A stretch of 64,000 nucleotides of DNA from Symsagittifera roscoffensis (taxonomy: Eukaryota > Xenacoelomorpha > Acoela > Convolutidae). The notes below the pieces were generated by a model that was not told where the DNA came from, ran no database searches, and saw only the letters and a program-made list of their open reading frames with translations. The translations under genes and the position numbers were made by a program. This document shows positions 1 through 9,327 of this stretch, piece by piece (the stretch's first letter is position 1; each line of letters opens with the position of its first letter). The DNA lies in the NCBI RefSeq assembly GCF_963678635.1, contig NC_087062.1, forward strand, positions 46,401,758 through 46,465,757. Reading direction: 5' to 3'.

Positions 1-994
1 GGTCGGTCCTCATAGCTAACCTCAGGTCAGTTAGCAGGGGCATGCCCCAGTATGACGTCGCACGTCTTCCTCCCTCTGAATCGTTGCATCCTCTCCTGTT
101 CCAAAGCGATTCTGCTGCAGGAGGAAGTGGATGTCGCAAATCTCTTATCTTATTCCAGGAATCCGTGGATCGCTTCACGTCGAATTTCCTCATGTTCTCC
201 CTCACCTGCTCCGGATAGCGTGTCAAATTCATCAATCCTCCTAAGTTTCCATGTGTTATCGCGATCAACGTTAGAAGTCCATCTAGTCGCAAATTCTGCA
301 CTCCTTCGGTGAGCGGTATCGCTGGTCCCCTTACGAAGTTCTCTGCTCCAAACGTAACGAGTAGGTCTAGTATTTCAACGATCGATACTTCCACGACTGC
401 TTGGAGGAATTCTTTTATCAGATATCGAGAAAGCGATGGATAAATTTTTGCCAGGAAGGACGCGGTCCATCCGGCTCCTAACCCTTCCAGGATGCTGTCA
501 GTCCGGTCAAAGCCTTCTTCTCCCTTTACATTCTGTGTCCAGAAAGCTTCCAGGGTAGCTTGGCACACTCTGTTTACGAAATCTCCTGACTCATCTTCAG
601 CCATTTTGGCCAGGTTTATCTCTTTCACTAGATAGGCATGGTTTTTCCTGGTCACCACTGGGCATCGCTCGAAAGCATCTGCACCCAATGCTGCTATTCG
701 AGGGGTCAAGTGCAGCCACTGGTTAGCCTCTGGTTTCGTACTCAAAGCCATCGCTTCCAAGTGAGCTCTCGTCTCCTTGGAATTCTTTCTTCTCTCTCCT
801 TACTCCTTTATTTCCATTCCTCGAAATCATAATTCATTTGACATCGCTGCGATTACGCGATGGTCATCGTCAATGCCTGGTTTCACTTTGAGTTGTCGGC
901 TGAAATTGGACAGTTTCAACCCCAGTACTTCGTCTAACACTAACATGTGCAGTGAATGGTTCTTAAATCCTCGCATCGAATTCGAGATGTCCGA
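1..994 (-). pseudogene. E1 ORFc, C-terminal part (broken, cut by window edge)
   Basis: The minus-strand translation is co-linear with E2 ORFc residues from about 730 to 1060. Short matches include a LVLDEVLGL motif (about 905-935) and GMPLLTDL at the window edge. A TAG replaces a Trp codon at about 990, just after ELPAV, and further frame breaks follow. No catalytic motif is recognised here. The function of this half of the protein is unknown; conservation between two diverged elements suggests it was under selection. Confidence 0.7.
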
Positions 995-1510
995 CTACAC
1001 CGCAGGCAATTCCGCCCTAGGTGGTCTTGGGTTCTCCATCTCTATTCCACGATTTGGAGCAGATATGATTACATCATATTTCCTTTCCGAGAGCAACGCC
1101 ACCATCGCGTATACAAACTTCAGTCCATCCGGGAGGTGTGCATATCCCGGAGACAGTGCAAACACGGCTCTCGGTGTTATCTTGGTGAAGGCACCTTCTT
1201 TCAGTGTGTCCACTACTTCACCCATTGACTCGAGGATATCCTTTATAGCTGGCCATACAGCGTCTTCGGCTGTCGTAGTCTCTCTGACTCTGCTCAGGAA
1301 ACCCCTACTGTGTAGATGTTCATTCATAGCAATAAATACGATTGTGATTGGGTTCATTTCTGTCTGTCGTTGCACCCCGATTGCCAATGACACCGACTGC
1401 ATTAGATCCAGGTCGACCGCTGCCAACATTATAACATCAGGCCAAAACAGAGACTCGGAGGTATATACGAAATCTGAGCTCGCGACTATCATAATCTTTG
1501 CCTTCCTCAT
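995..1510 (-). pseudogene. E1 ORFc, second SGNH-like domain (171 codons open)
   Basis: This is the counterpart of E2 ORFc residues of about 570-740. The segment opens with an ASSDF turn after a hydrophobic strand, then a LFWPDVIMLAA strand, and ends in an APNR/ELPAV region. In E2 the same segment has AGSDY and AGSND at the spacing of GDS and GTND in the true SGNH domain. In E1 the second motif is AMNEH, so the family signature is weaker. I read it as a non-catalytic SGNH-like duplication. It belongs to the same protein as the ORFs at 1589-2023 and 2231-3340, separated by frame breaks. Confidence 0.6.
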
Positions 1511-1588
1511 TTTTGCTTTGTCATACGCAGCAAAGATGATCTCATCTTTCTTAATCGCCTTCGATCCACCGTATCTCTGAACATCGCC

Positions 1589-2023
1589 TTATTGATTCAC
1601 TTGTTTCGGGTACGCTCTTTGTTTTACTTGAACTGGGCGTGCTTTTGTATGCCTGAACAGTTTTACGTGTTGTCCTATTGGTGCCCTCGTTGTCAAGAAT
1701 CTTCTGGGTCTTTCTTCTCGATTTCCTTCATCGTGATTCAGTTTCACATCTTGCAATGGTCTTGCATTTACCGGACCCATTGTATTGTTTGAGGACAGTC
1801 CCTCTAAGTCGACAAATCTCAAGGCGCTCGTGGAGCTAAAATTTATGCCAGCTGCTATCAACCAGTCCACAACTGTTATTGAATACAGTCCGTTGACGGA
1901 CAATCTCGCTCCATCCAACATGCTCATGGCATCTGCTGCAAATCTCATTGTGTGAATATTTAAATTCATTAGGTCCTGCTTGTATACGTGCCAGGAAAAA
2001 GGTATGGGCCTCGACCACATCAA
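1589..2023 (-). pseudogene. E1 ORFc, linker region after SGNH domain (144 codons)
   Basis: It matches E2 ORFc residues of about 395-500. Shared short motifs are a WSRP/WNRSDP start, GVDWL versus VVDWL, FSS(S/T), LR.VDL.GL and NT.GP.N.R.L. There is no known fold by eye. It lies in a different frame from the SGNH part (2231-3340), so an indel between 2,023 and 2,231 broke the E1 copy. The interval 2,024-2,230 contains the decayed low-complexity linker. Confidence 0.65.
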
Positions 2024-2230
2024 AGGGCTGCTGCCTGGACGTCGCTCCTCTCGGCTGGTACCCGTTGTCTCTGATCTTGTCTCTGATCTCGAGGTGCTGG
2101 TCGTCTCCGCGGTTGCTTGACAGGTCCTAATCTTCGTCTTGAACAGGTCCTAATCTTCGTCGGTTCTTCTCATTGGCGCTTCACCCAATTGATCTTGTAC
2201 ATCTGTCCTTTACCCTGGCTTGCTAGAGCT

Positions 2231-3340
2231 TTACGGCCGGTGGGTCACGGTTGGGACCGTTGCCAAACGTGTTTCTAAGCAAGGGGGCACAAGTGTTGAA
2301 GTTGCCGGCTCATTCGTGGCTTCCTCCTTCCTCAGCAATCCCGTGTCCAAGAGCTCGACTTCCACTTCACCCAGTCGCTCCTGGAAGACTCGGTTCAACC
2401 AGACTTGTCCTTCAATGCTATCAAAGTGAATCCCATCGGTGGTTAGTCTGGCCTGATCCATAGCTCTCAGCTCGTGTTCAATGTCCATAAGGATCATCCG
2501 TCCAGCATTCCGACTCGCCAGATTCCTCAGTATATTGTTCCACCTGATGACTCCTTCATTATGTCTTCTTCCAGTCGATTTCAACGTTTTTGTGCTCATG
2601 GGTACGGTGCAGACGGTCAGTACTGCGCACTTGAGTTTCTGCCAGAGAGTAATGAATAGGCACACCAACATTGACTCCCATTGTGCCTCTTCCTCATCTG
2701 AGCCTCTAGATTCATTGTTCGTCCCAATTAGGATCATTATGTTGGGGATCCTCCCTCGGTTCATCGGCTCCACCATCCGAAATAGCTGGGCTGTCGTTGC
2801 ACCTCCAAAGGCCATCACCGCAGTGATCCAGGAGGTCCTCAACTTCTGGAGTACTCTCACCAAGCTATCATCCAGTATCAGATGTGATGTCCCAAGTGGC
2901 GGTTGCTGCAGGTTTACTGCTGGGCTCCAAGTGGATCGATTGAAGCAGGCTCGCGAATCTGTGACCGGAACTCCTGTGAAGCTATACTTCAACTGGTTGT
3001 TCTTCTGCGCGTCAATCACTCGGGACACGTTCTTCATCGGCATCTCTCGTATCTTCCTGTCTGGGACCTTAGAGCTCTTTGTTGGTAACATTGTATCCCT
3101 AACTCGCGTTCTCGTCAGCGTCTGTTGGGAGAGTTTTACTCTACCCGTGTCATCAATTGTTCCATAGGGTGCAGTCACCCTGGAACCTGGCGCATTCCTA
3201 TCAGCGACCAATCGTCCAGCAGTTTCTATCAATTTTCTCACTATTTGCTTCACGACTGGGTCAGCTAGGATGTCATTTGGGTCCCGGATTGTCACTCGAC
3301 CAGTTGTAGCTGGGAGTCGTGTCTCCGTCGTTTGACTCAA
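2231..3340 (-). CDS. E1 ORFc N-terminal part with SGNH-hydrolase-like domain (369 aa)
   Basis: SGNH/GDSL enzymes are esterase/lipase-like hydrolases with a Ser-Asp-His triad and Gly/Asn oxyanion residues. Here block I is LILDDSLVRVL (Ser kept, the usual Gly before it replaced by Asp), block II is AFGGAT, block III is LIGTNN, and block V is DGIHFD near residue 300. The same four blocks occur in order in E2, where block I is the canonical GDS. The first 150 residues are basic and look disordered. Start: Met at 3,340, the first ATG of the frame. SGNH domains are known in CR1-type LINEs and in rotifer terminons; a place in a Ty3/gypsy element is unusual. The Gly to Asp change may reduce activity. 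Confidence 0.75.
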   Translation of the reverse strand: MSQTTETRLPATTGRVTIRDPNDILADPVVKQIVRKLIETAGRLVADRNAPGSRVTAPYGTIDDTGRVKLSQQTLTRTRVRDTMLPTKSSKVPDRKIREMPMKNVSRVIDAQKNNQLKYSFTGVPVTDSRACFNRSTWSPAVNLQQPPLGTSHLILDDSLVRVLQKLRTSWITAVMAFGGATTAQLFRMVEPMNRGRIPNIMILIGTNNESRGSDEEEAQWESMLVCLFITLWQKLKCAVLTVCTVPMSTKTLKSTGRRHNEGVIRWNNILRNLASRNAGRMILMDIEHELRAMDQARLTTDGIHFDSIEGQVWLNRVFQERLGEVEVELLDTGLLRKEEATNEPATSTLVPPCLETRLATVPTVTHRP

Positions 3341-3472
3341 CTAGCGAGGCGTCAAATGTTCCATCGGGGACTGCCCACGAGGAAAATTCCTTGTAGGTAT
3401 CACTCTTTCTACGGCTGTCGTCAACGTATAACGCTCTTTGTACTCTCGCCTCGAACGCTCTATTTCTTCACC

Positions 3473-3706
3473 CTATTTCTTGCTGCAATCTTCAAACAGT
3501 CTCTTCCACATGTCTCTCTCTTCTTCTGTACTGAGCATGGTTTTGGTCATTTCGTCCAGCTCCCTTCTGGTCTTCTCCAGTTCTTCTACCGTTCCGTTAG
3601 GATCTTGCATGGTTTCGTTCGTCTGAATCTCTTCCTCGACTCTCGCCCTCTTTGGTGGCACAGCTGCTCTGAGTTGTGAACTAGACGAGGCAGCCTCGCT
3701 GTTCAT
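3473..3706 (-). CDS. E1 ORFb, small charged coiled-coil protein (77 aa)
   Basis: A Ser/Ala-rich N-terminus and a basic RARVEEE patch are followed by a helix with heptad-like spacing (VEELEKTRRELDEMTKTM, then ERDMWKRLFED). E2 has a matching small ORF at 52,706-52,888 with ERDEWKKKYEDL. Its position between ORFa and the SGNH ORF is the same in both elements. No enzyme motif is visible. It may be an oligomerisation or RNA-binding accessory. Confidence that it is a real gene rests on position and the short shared motif. Confidence 0.5.
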   Translation of the reverse strand: MNSEAASSSSQLRAAVPPKRARVEEEIQTNETMQDPNGTVEELEKTRRELDEMTKTMLSTEEERDMWKRLFEDCSKK

Positions 3707-3858
3707 CTCCTGAACAGCGAGGTTTCAGACCAGGCATCCTTCTCAGACCAGGCTTACTGGTTGTTAGGTCCTGGAACTTCCCAATCCAGGTTCGTTCACC
3801 ATGTCACTTCCTGAGAGAGCCCCGTTTCTCCAACTCATTACCCTCAAGTTCGGGCGGT

Positions 3859-4083
3859 CTAGTACTTCTCTTTCTCCATATGCACCATCAATAAGACTTC
3901 CGTGGGGCGGTCACCACGGTTATAATGCCCCAAGATGTTTATTAAGGCGGCCAGCAACATGACTACCTCTGGGTCCTCCAGAGAGAAGTCTCGATCCATC
4001 AGCCGACGATAGATCGCATCTATCATCAGTCCTACGTACGCCTCTGCCAGGTCCATGTACTCGTTCGAATCAAAGTTGTCCAT
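3859..4083 (-). CDS. E1 ORFa, small acidic protein (74 aa), conserved in E2
   Basis: The peptide aligns end to end with the first 65 residues of the E2 ORF at 52,247: (D/E)IY.RL.D.DF..EDP near residue 35, a hydrophobic helix, then GNRPTEV versus GDRPTEV near residue 60. No family is recognised. It is the first cargo ORF after the putative splice acceptor at 4,159 and begins about 75 nt downstream of it. The E1 copy ends soon after the conserved core, while E2 carries a 75-residue basic tail. Helical, no signal peptide, no membrane segment. Confidence 0.55.
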   Translation of the reverse strand: MDNFDSNEYMDLAEAYVGLMIDAIYRRLMDRDFSLEDPEVVMLLAALINILGHYNRGDRPTEVLLMVHMEKEKY

Positions 4084-4154
4084 CTTCTTCTAGATTCGAA
4101 TCTTTTTATCAGTTTGAATAATAGAAATCAGGTGAATAATTGAACGATCAATCA

Positions 4155-4172
4155 GGATCTAGAAAAGATGTC
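4155..4172 (-). promoter_or_regulatory. putative 3' splice site before E1 cargo ORFs
   Basis: On the minus strand the sequence reads CTTTTCTAG followed by ATCCTGATTGATC. The E2 counterpart at 52,141-52,170 reads TTGTTTTTTAG followed by ATCTTGATTGATC. A pyrimidine tract plus AG, with the downstream bases conserved, fits a 3' splice site. This is inference without transcript data. Confidence 0.4.
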
Positions 4173-4504
4173 AAGAATATCACATTTGTCAGCTTTACTC
4201 CAATTTTATATTGAAATTTATTTAAAACAGTTGGATAAAAGGATTTTGATCCTAAAAATTATTGAAATCAGTTTGTTGCTAAAATTTTGGAATTCGACCT
4301 CAGAAAGGACAGTCCAAAATTTGGATCTATTCCTAAGATCTTCATTCGGTTATTCCTGGTCACTAATCCCTTCTTACCCAGGATCTTAATAAGAAAACAC
4401 ATAACATAACATAACACACATGTCACACACAACACACATTTAGTATGACGCCTTCCTGCAAGCAACCTAAGCTCAGCCTATACTTAAATAAAGTTTGTTA
4501 TGTA
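4173..4504 (-). other. AT-rich noncoding spacer between macro-like region and ORFa
   Basis: No ORF. A GTGTGTTATGTTATGTTATG-type repeat (about 4,398-4,440, read on the minus strand) has a counterpart in the E2 spacer at about 51,903-51,960, so the spacer is homologous in both elements. It is the segment that would contain a branch point and pyrimidine tract if the downstream splice site is real. Confidence 0.5.
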
Positions 4505-4930
4505 AGTATACTTGTATATTAGTCTCAGAGAAGATTACGTGTATCACTACATCCAGCTCCCGTGGATGCAGTCGTCCTCTGGTCGGATCGTACACTGGAA
4601 GCGAGTTCCCTTACTTCCCTTTCCACAAGGAAGTCTCTCAATCTAGGAAGGACAAGACTAGGTTTTCCGGGTAGACGTGCCGCTTCTCCGTCGCCTTCGT
4701 CACCAAGAAGCATAAGTATTTTCCCGGTATCTGTGACGCCGCCGGAGGCAAAGCGCTGCAGTGCCTCCTATTCCTGGTCTTTGCTTTCAAAGGATTTCTA
4801 TGTTTTTATCTTCTCTCTTAAAATCTGCTGCTAATGCTGTCTTAAAACTCATGTCTGCTGTGATCGCTATCGCACATGTTCTACTTGTGAGTATAAAATC
4901 GCTATCTGTCAGTATTATGCTACTTGATTA
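4505..4930 (-). pseudogene. E1 TARG1/OARD1-like macro-domain region (broken)
   Basis: Minus-strand fragments in order: ILTDSDF, then TCAIAITADMSFKTALAADF, then IPGKYLCFLVTKAT after a frame change, LRDFLVERE, LPVYDPTRGRLHPREL and VIHVIFSETNIQVYL. The series (strand, CAI.I..D.SF, ..YL.FLVTK, a helix, ..LPVY.P..G.L, then ..IF..T.I.VYL) matches the course of TARG1-type macro domains, which bind ADP-ribose and can cleave it from acidic residues. The Lys after LVT is kept. The Asp of the usual G.G.D loop is Gly, so catalysis is doubtful. A stop and frameshifts make the E1 copy nonfunctional as read. The E2 counterpart is 51,336-51,778. Confidence 0.6.
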
Positions 4931-4939
4931 TTCATTTGG

Positions 4940-5425
4940 CTAGTTAATATATGACTCAATTACTCTCCCTATGTCCGGTTTCTTAGGGTCCTCGCCTGTT
5001 TCTGCTTCTAGATCACCTGTCTCTCTTGATATTCTAAATTTTTTTATCAATAATTTTTCAGTGTGGGTAAGTCCTATACCCACTCCCCGGACGAAATTAT
5101 CCATCGACGTCCCCGTCGATCGCATACCGGATATTAAATCGAGGTTGGAAGCAGGAATGAGTAATTGCCCTTCCTGGGCAGCCCAGGAAGGATCATCTCT
5201 TTCGGTTTTTATGTACTTCATGCTTTCACGATCTACATCTTGAATCGTGACACTGGTCTCCATTGGGTCCGACGTCATTTCGTTCAGCCTTTCCAAGACA
5301 CGCAGATTTGTCAAGTCTTGTTCATGGGATTGCTGTTGCTCGTCGAGGAAATCTACCTCGGGCTTGGACCGGTCATCGACCCACTCCTCGTCCTGATCGT
5401 CGACTATGTCGATGTCCTGTGACAC
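4940..5425 (-). CDS. E1 pol C-terminal extension (161 aa open)
   Basis: This matches the last 160 residues of the E2 pol ORF ending at 51,357. Shared motifs are EEWVDDRS.PEV/DWIDDRSEPEV, HEQ.LTNLRVLE, TIQDVD, and a striking FVRGVGIGLTHTE.L.IKK near the end. It is acidic, without a recognised fold. Ty3/gypsy pol usually ends soon after the integrase C-terminal domain, so an extension of this size is unusual. The ATG at 5,425 is only the first Met of the surviving frame; the true reading enters from the 5,708-7,234 ORF, broken in between. Confidence 0.65.
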   Translation of the reverse strand: MSQDIDIVDDQDEEWVDDRSKPEVDFLDEQQQSHEQDLTNLRVLERLNEMTSDPMETSVTIQDVDRESMKYIKTERDDPSWAAQEGQLLIPASNLDLISGMRSTGTSMDNFVRGVGIGLTHTEKLLIKKFRISRETGDLEAETGEDPKKPDIGRVIESYIN

Positions 5426-5587
5426 AGTTATTTCTTATAGACCCACTACTTCTTCCACTATCTTCTTCAGATCTATCTTGTCCACTACGAAGTCATTTCC
5501 GTAAGGATTATATTTCTTCGTGAGTCTTGTCCTGTCACTCTGTCGAGTTCGTATAGTAAACGGAAGATCTGATTCCAAATTCTTGGG

Positions 5588-5743
5588 GACCTCCATTTGT
5601 TTGGCGTGATACCAGTCCTCCTATGCGTGGGGTAAGGTTTCTTCATCTGCTTCAATCACTTTTGGCGTGACCTCCATTTGTTTGGCGTGTTGCCAGTCCT
5701 CCTATGCCTAGGGTAAGGTTTCTTCATCTGCTTCAATCACGGG
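5588..5743 (-). repeat. 81-bp direct tandem duplication in E1 pol
   Basis: Two copies of a unit beginning gacctccatttgtttggcgt start at 5,588 and 5,669. The period is 81 bp, i.e. 27 codons, so the duplication itself keeps frame. The copies differ at several bases. In E2 the corresponding LPYAEEDWD region occurs once. Confidence 0.8.
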
Positions 5744-7234
5744 ACCTAGGTCCAGTGGTGGACTTGATCCTTCCTCTACGACCTCATTCCCATCATTATT
5801 TCCCCTGGTGCCCTTCTCATTGACCTCACAGGCAGGGTCCATCATCAGATAATCCCATTCTTCCATGTCTGCAGGTATACACCAGTCTTCCTTCGACGGG
5901 TTGGGTTGCTTAATGTTTTCGCAGTGAGCGGCTCGCCCGGTACTCAGTCTACAAAAACGTCCCTCCTGGTGCACTTCTGTAATCATGAAGGGTCCCCTCC
6001 ACTTCTTTCGGAGCTTTCTCGTACCTTTCGGTGGTATAACGTTTTGAAGTACCCATACGTAGTCTCCTACCGAGTAAGCTTTTGCACCAGCTATTTTTTT
6101 ATTGAACCTTTTCCTCAGGTTGCTCGTCATGTGGTCATTTCTCTGCGCTCTTCGTAGGTCCGAGAGTCTGTATCTCGCCTTCAAGTACGTCCTCATGATC
6201 CTTATCTGACTATTCATTTCATATGGCTGATGCGTGTTAACTTCCATCTTAACGCACCAAACCTTCGCCAACAGTTGTTTTTCTTGTTCGAACGGTTGAA
6301 GATCAGTCCTGACTACCTCTTTTTGTGGCAACAAACGTATTGAACGTTTCGATACCGCTATTGTTTCCAGATGATCTGATGCGTTGTCAAAGACTCTTTC
6401 ACTTGGTATGAAGTAGCAATCACTGTCAGGGTCTTGATATACATCCCTGTCCAGATCCTTTGCTCGAGTCTCCACTAGTAGTGTGTGAATCGCCAGCTCT
6501 GACAGTTCGGATCCTGAGCTTGAGTTCCTGTCTGAGTAGGTGTCGATTCCTGAATTCCGGGAACTGTCATCAATTGAAGAGTCTGCGATCAAGCACGTTC
6601 CCTCCTCCGGATCAGTTCTATGCGTTCTGTTCATCCATCGGAACTCCCCGGGCAAAATTTTATCCTCCAGGTCCTGTTCCTCATCAGGATCTTTTTCTTC
6701 TACATCAGACTCCTCGGATAAACTTTCTTGTCCCGAGTGTTGAACCTGAACTCGCATGCTCTCCTCACCGTTCGTCTCCCCGGACAAATTTTCTTGCCCT
6801 AGGTTCTGTTCAACCACTTCGCCCCTCTGATCCTGATCCTCAAAGGTGACGGTTTTCTTTTGTGTCCCGTTTCCCTGTTCTTTCCGTTTGTATGAAATAC
6901 TTGTTACAACGTTTTGGGGTATCGAGGAGACTAGTTGCTGAACTATAGTCCTACAGTCCCTTTCATTTTCTTTGTGTTGTCGTCTTGACGGCGTGATCTT
7001 CTTCTTTTCGCTGACTGTCAGTGATGCCATGGCTGCTGCCAACTCGGGGTCATCTCTGGTCACTTCTATTTCCAACAATCTACCCAGCATCCGCATCACT
7101 TGTGGTGTGACCTGCACCGTTTTATCCAATAATGAGAGGCTGTTTTTGATCATGCGAGAGAGTTCCTGCTGGACCAGGTTTGAGCGTAGCAACAGATCCA
7201 AGGGCACCGGGTCCTTCTTGGATAGAATCTTCAT
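5708..7234 (-). CDS. E1 pol: post-RNase H linker fused in frame to integrase C-terminal domain (508 aa)
   Basis: The N-terminal half matches the E2 linker after RNase H (PVPLDLL.RSNLVQQEL near residue 10, a second block ending with RDCR.IV.QLVSS), then an acidic region. After TYLKARYRLSDL and RNDHMTSNL the sequence jumps to AGAKAYSVGDYVWV and GPF.ITEVHQ, which are C-terminal integrase/GPY-F-like motifs. In E2 about 320 residues lie between these points: HHCC zinc finger plus catalytic core. E1a lost them without losing frame. The product could not integrate DNA. The start at 7,234 is simply the first Met after an upstream break. Confidence 0.75.
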   Translation of the reverse strand: MKILSKKDPVPLDLLLRSNLVQQELSRMIKNSLSLLDKTVQVTPQVMRMLGRLLEIEVTRDDPELAAAMASLTVSEKKKITPSRRQHKENERDCRTIVQQLVSSIPQNVVTSISYKRKEQGNGTQKKTVTFEDQDQRGEVVEQNLGQENLSGETNGEESMRVQVQHSGQESLSEESDVEEKDPDEEQDLEDKILPGEFRWMNRTHRTDPEEGTCLIADSSIDDSSRNSGIDTYSDRNSSSGSELSELAIHTLLVETRAKDLDRDVYQDPDSDCYFIPSERVFDNASDHLETIAVSKRSIRLLPQKEVVRTDLQPFEQEKQLLAKVWCVKMEVNTHQPYEMNSQIRIMRTYLKARYRLSDLRRAQRNDHMTSNLRKRFNKKIAGAKAYSVGDYVWVLQNVIPPKGTRKLRKKWRGPFMITEVHQEGRFCRLSTGRAAHCENIKQPNPSKEDWCIPADMEEWDYLMMDPACEVNEKGTRGNNDGNEVVEEGSSPPLDLGPVIEADEETLP

Positions 7235-7384
7235 CTCGGCTGCTTTCTCTACAGGTAACTCAGGGTGTCCTGCAATTGGATGTCCAGACTTGTCTCATCA
7301 TCTCGACAAGGGAATTGCTTCATATGTTTCTTTGTCCAGAAACGAGAACCCCTTCTTGATTTCTACCTGATTGATTTGCTTCTG

Positions 7385-7864
7385 CTACAATCTTTCATAG
7401 AACTCGGTCTTCTTGCTGAGGCTGTCAGCATTCTGGTGTTTTTCACGCATCCTGCGCTCGATTATCATCTGGTATCCATCTAATATTACTATCCATCCAC
7501 CAATATAACTCTGATCCATCGAGTGTGTCTTCAACCAGGATAACGCTCTGTTGTCCACGCGTAACTTAAAGGGAGCGCTCCCCAAGTATGCGCGGTACTT
7601 TTCCACAAATGTGACCACTGCAAACATTTTTGCTTTTGATGCACCATATTTCATCTCAGTGTCAATCAACACCTTACTGCCATATGATATGGGACGGAGA
7701 ACGGTTCTCCCATTCCAATCTTGCTCCTGATGCAGTATTCACGAGATGGCTACTACTGATGCGTCTGCACCAAGAACAAACATGCCCTTTTCAATAGGCA
7801 TGCCTAGCACTGGCGCTTCGCACAGTTCCCGCCTTATGTTCTCAAAGGCCGTTTGGGCTTCATC
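7385..7864 (-). pseudogene. E1 RNase H-like segment of pol
   Basis: Matches the E2 RNase H: LDTDAS-type start (about 7,770 on the minus strand, written as F..GADAS after breaks), DTEMKYG, FAVVTFVEKYRAYLG, KLRVDNRALSWL, then KHQNADSLSKK. A frame break lies near 7,672 and a TAG follows FYERL. Ty3/gypsy RNase H degrades the RNA strand during reverse transcription. The conserved DNRAL and the H..ADSLS motifs are typical. The 7,235-7,384 interval holds the first linker residues (GFSFLDKETYE) in a broken frame. Confidence 0.75.
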
Positions 7865-8650
7865 ACTCCATTCGAACTTTTTTCCTTTTGTTGCGCATCA
7901 GCTTCTGCATCGAATACACCTTGTCTGCGTATCCTTTTATGAACTCACGGTAATAATTGGCAAACCCTAGGAAGCTCTTGAGCTGTGTGTCCATTCCGGG
8001 AGCCTTCCATGTCAACACAAGTTCTACTGCTTCCGGGTCCGGCCTCACGCCATGCCTGTCCACCATTCCTCCTAGATACATTATTGAATCCCTGAGGGTT
8101 TCACATTTCGATGGTTTGCATTTCAAGCCTGCTCTCTTTATGCAGCCAAAGATCTCATCGAGCCGATCAATGTGGTCTTCCAGGGTGGGTGTTGCTATGA
8201 CCACGTCATCCACGTAACACATCACAAGGTTCCCGTACTTCTTCGTCACTCTGGTCAAAGCCTGAGCCATCAGTCTTTGAAAAGTGGCCGTTGCGTTGCA
8301 CAAGCCCAAGAACATCCTCTTCCACTGTTAAAACCCCAATTCACATGCAAATCCGGTCTTTTCTCTGTCTTTCTTCAGCAGAGGGACCTGCTAGAAGGCA
8401 GTACCCAATCCAGCGTGATGAAGAACTTGGCTTCACCAATCTTCAAGAGGCTCTTGTCTATTCGCGGTATCGGATACGCATCTTTTATTGTCACTGCGTT
8501 CAAGTAACAAAAATCGCAACAGAACCTAAGCTGGTTCCTTCTTTTTTGCCATGACTACCCCGCAAGCCCAGGGCATTTTCGAGGGTTCTATCATGTCGTA
8601 TTCGAACAACATTTCTTTTTTCGCTCGGCACGCTTCCAATTTATGTGGCG
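7863..8650 (-). pseudogene. E1 reverse transcriptase (broken)
   Basis: Clear Ty3/gypsy RT motifs: MTPHK and YDMIEPSK.PWACGVVM near 8,640-8,560, then after frame breaks FLGLCNATATFQRLMAQAL, NLVMCYVDDVVIATPT (catalytic YVDD), LKCKPSKCE and FLGFANYYREFIKGYADKVY. The open part is 8,315-7,863. The segment linking protease to RT in E2 (about 180 residues) is absent, so the frame passes almost directly from the protease tail at 8,664 to MTPHK. Not functional as sequenced. Confidence 0.85.
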
Positions 8651-8663
8651 TCATTCACTCGCC

Positions 8664-9320
8664 TCAAATCACTGAACTTTGACTATTTGGGTTCGGTACC
8701 AAACAAACCTGTTTACTATCACTTAACGAATTCAAATTTCTCATTCTAAAAACTGCTACTACAGCTTGTCCCAGCTGTAGTTTTACCTTTCTATCTAAAA
8801 AGATTGGTACCTTGTTTTCATCTGTCATTATTCTATTAATTGGTTTCTTAACATACTTCCGGTCCGGGTTTCTATTCGTTGTTAGACCGTTGTTCAAGTC
8901 AATCATCACGTCGAAATTCTTGACAAAATCTCTGCCCAAAATGAACTGATCGGAGTTGTCCAAATTCTCTACCACCAGGAAGCTCATCCAAAGATCCCGT
9001 CCTCCCACGTGCAGGACCGTTATTGGTGTTCTTCCGGCTACGTAAATCGCTCCTCGATTGGTTGCAGCCAGTCGGAGATTCGTCGGAGTTAGGTCTTCCC
9101 TCGTGAAGCCCATTCTTTCCCGAGTTTTTATCGGCATCACACTCACTACCGCTCCTGTGTTCAGAAGCCCTGTGACTCCGATTTTCTTCCCGTTAGTGTC
9201 GAGCATATGTACAGTCACATCTGCTTCGTTTCCAATGTGAATCGCGTCTTGCTCCATCATGGCGTCATGGCCAATTCTGCGGACCTTAAGTTCTTCCTGT
9301 CCCAAATAGATCTGCCCCAT
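8664..9320 (-). pseudogene. E1 retroviral-type aspartic protease with DTG changed to NTG (218 aa open)
   Basis: Motifs: QEELKVRRIG, then VTGLLNTGAVVSVMP where family members have L(L/I)DTGA, then NLRLAATN and FILGRDF near residue 150. The catalytic Asp is Asn. E2 has LLDTGAVVSVMP at the same place, so E1 carries a loss-of-function change. The protease would mature the Gag-Pol polyprotein. The start at 9,320 is the first Met of the frame; upstream about 230 residues present in E2 are deleted. Confidence 0.8.
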
Positions 9321-9327
9321 TTGGTCG

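Noticed and set aside
777-1580. Plus-strand ORF of 267 codons
   Set aside because: It overlaps the minus-strand ORFc, which is supported by homology to E2; the plus frame has no recognisable motif.
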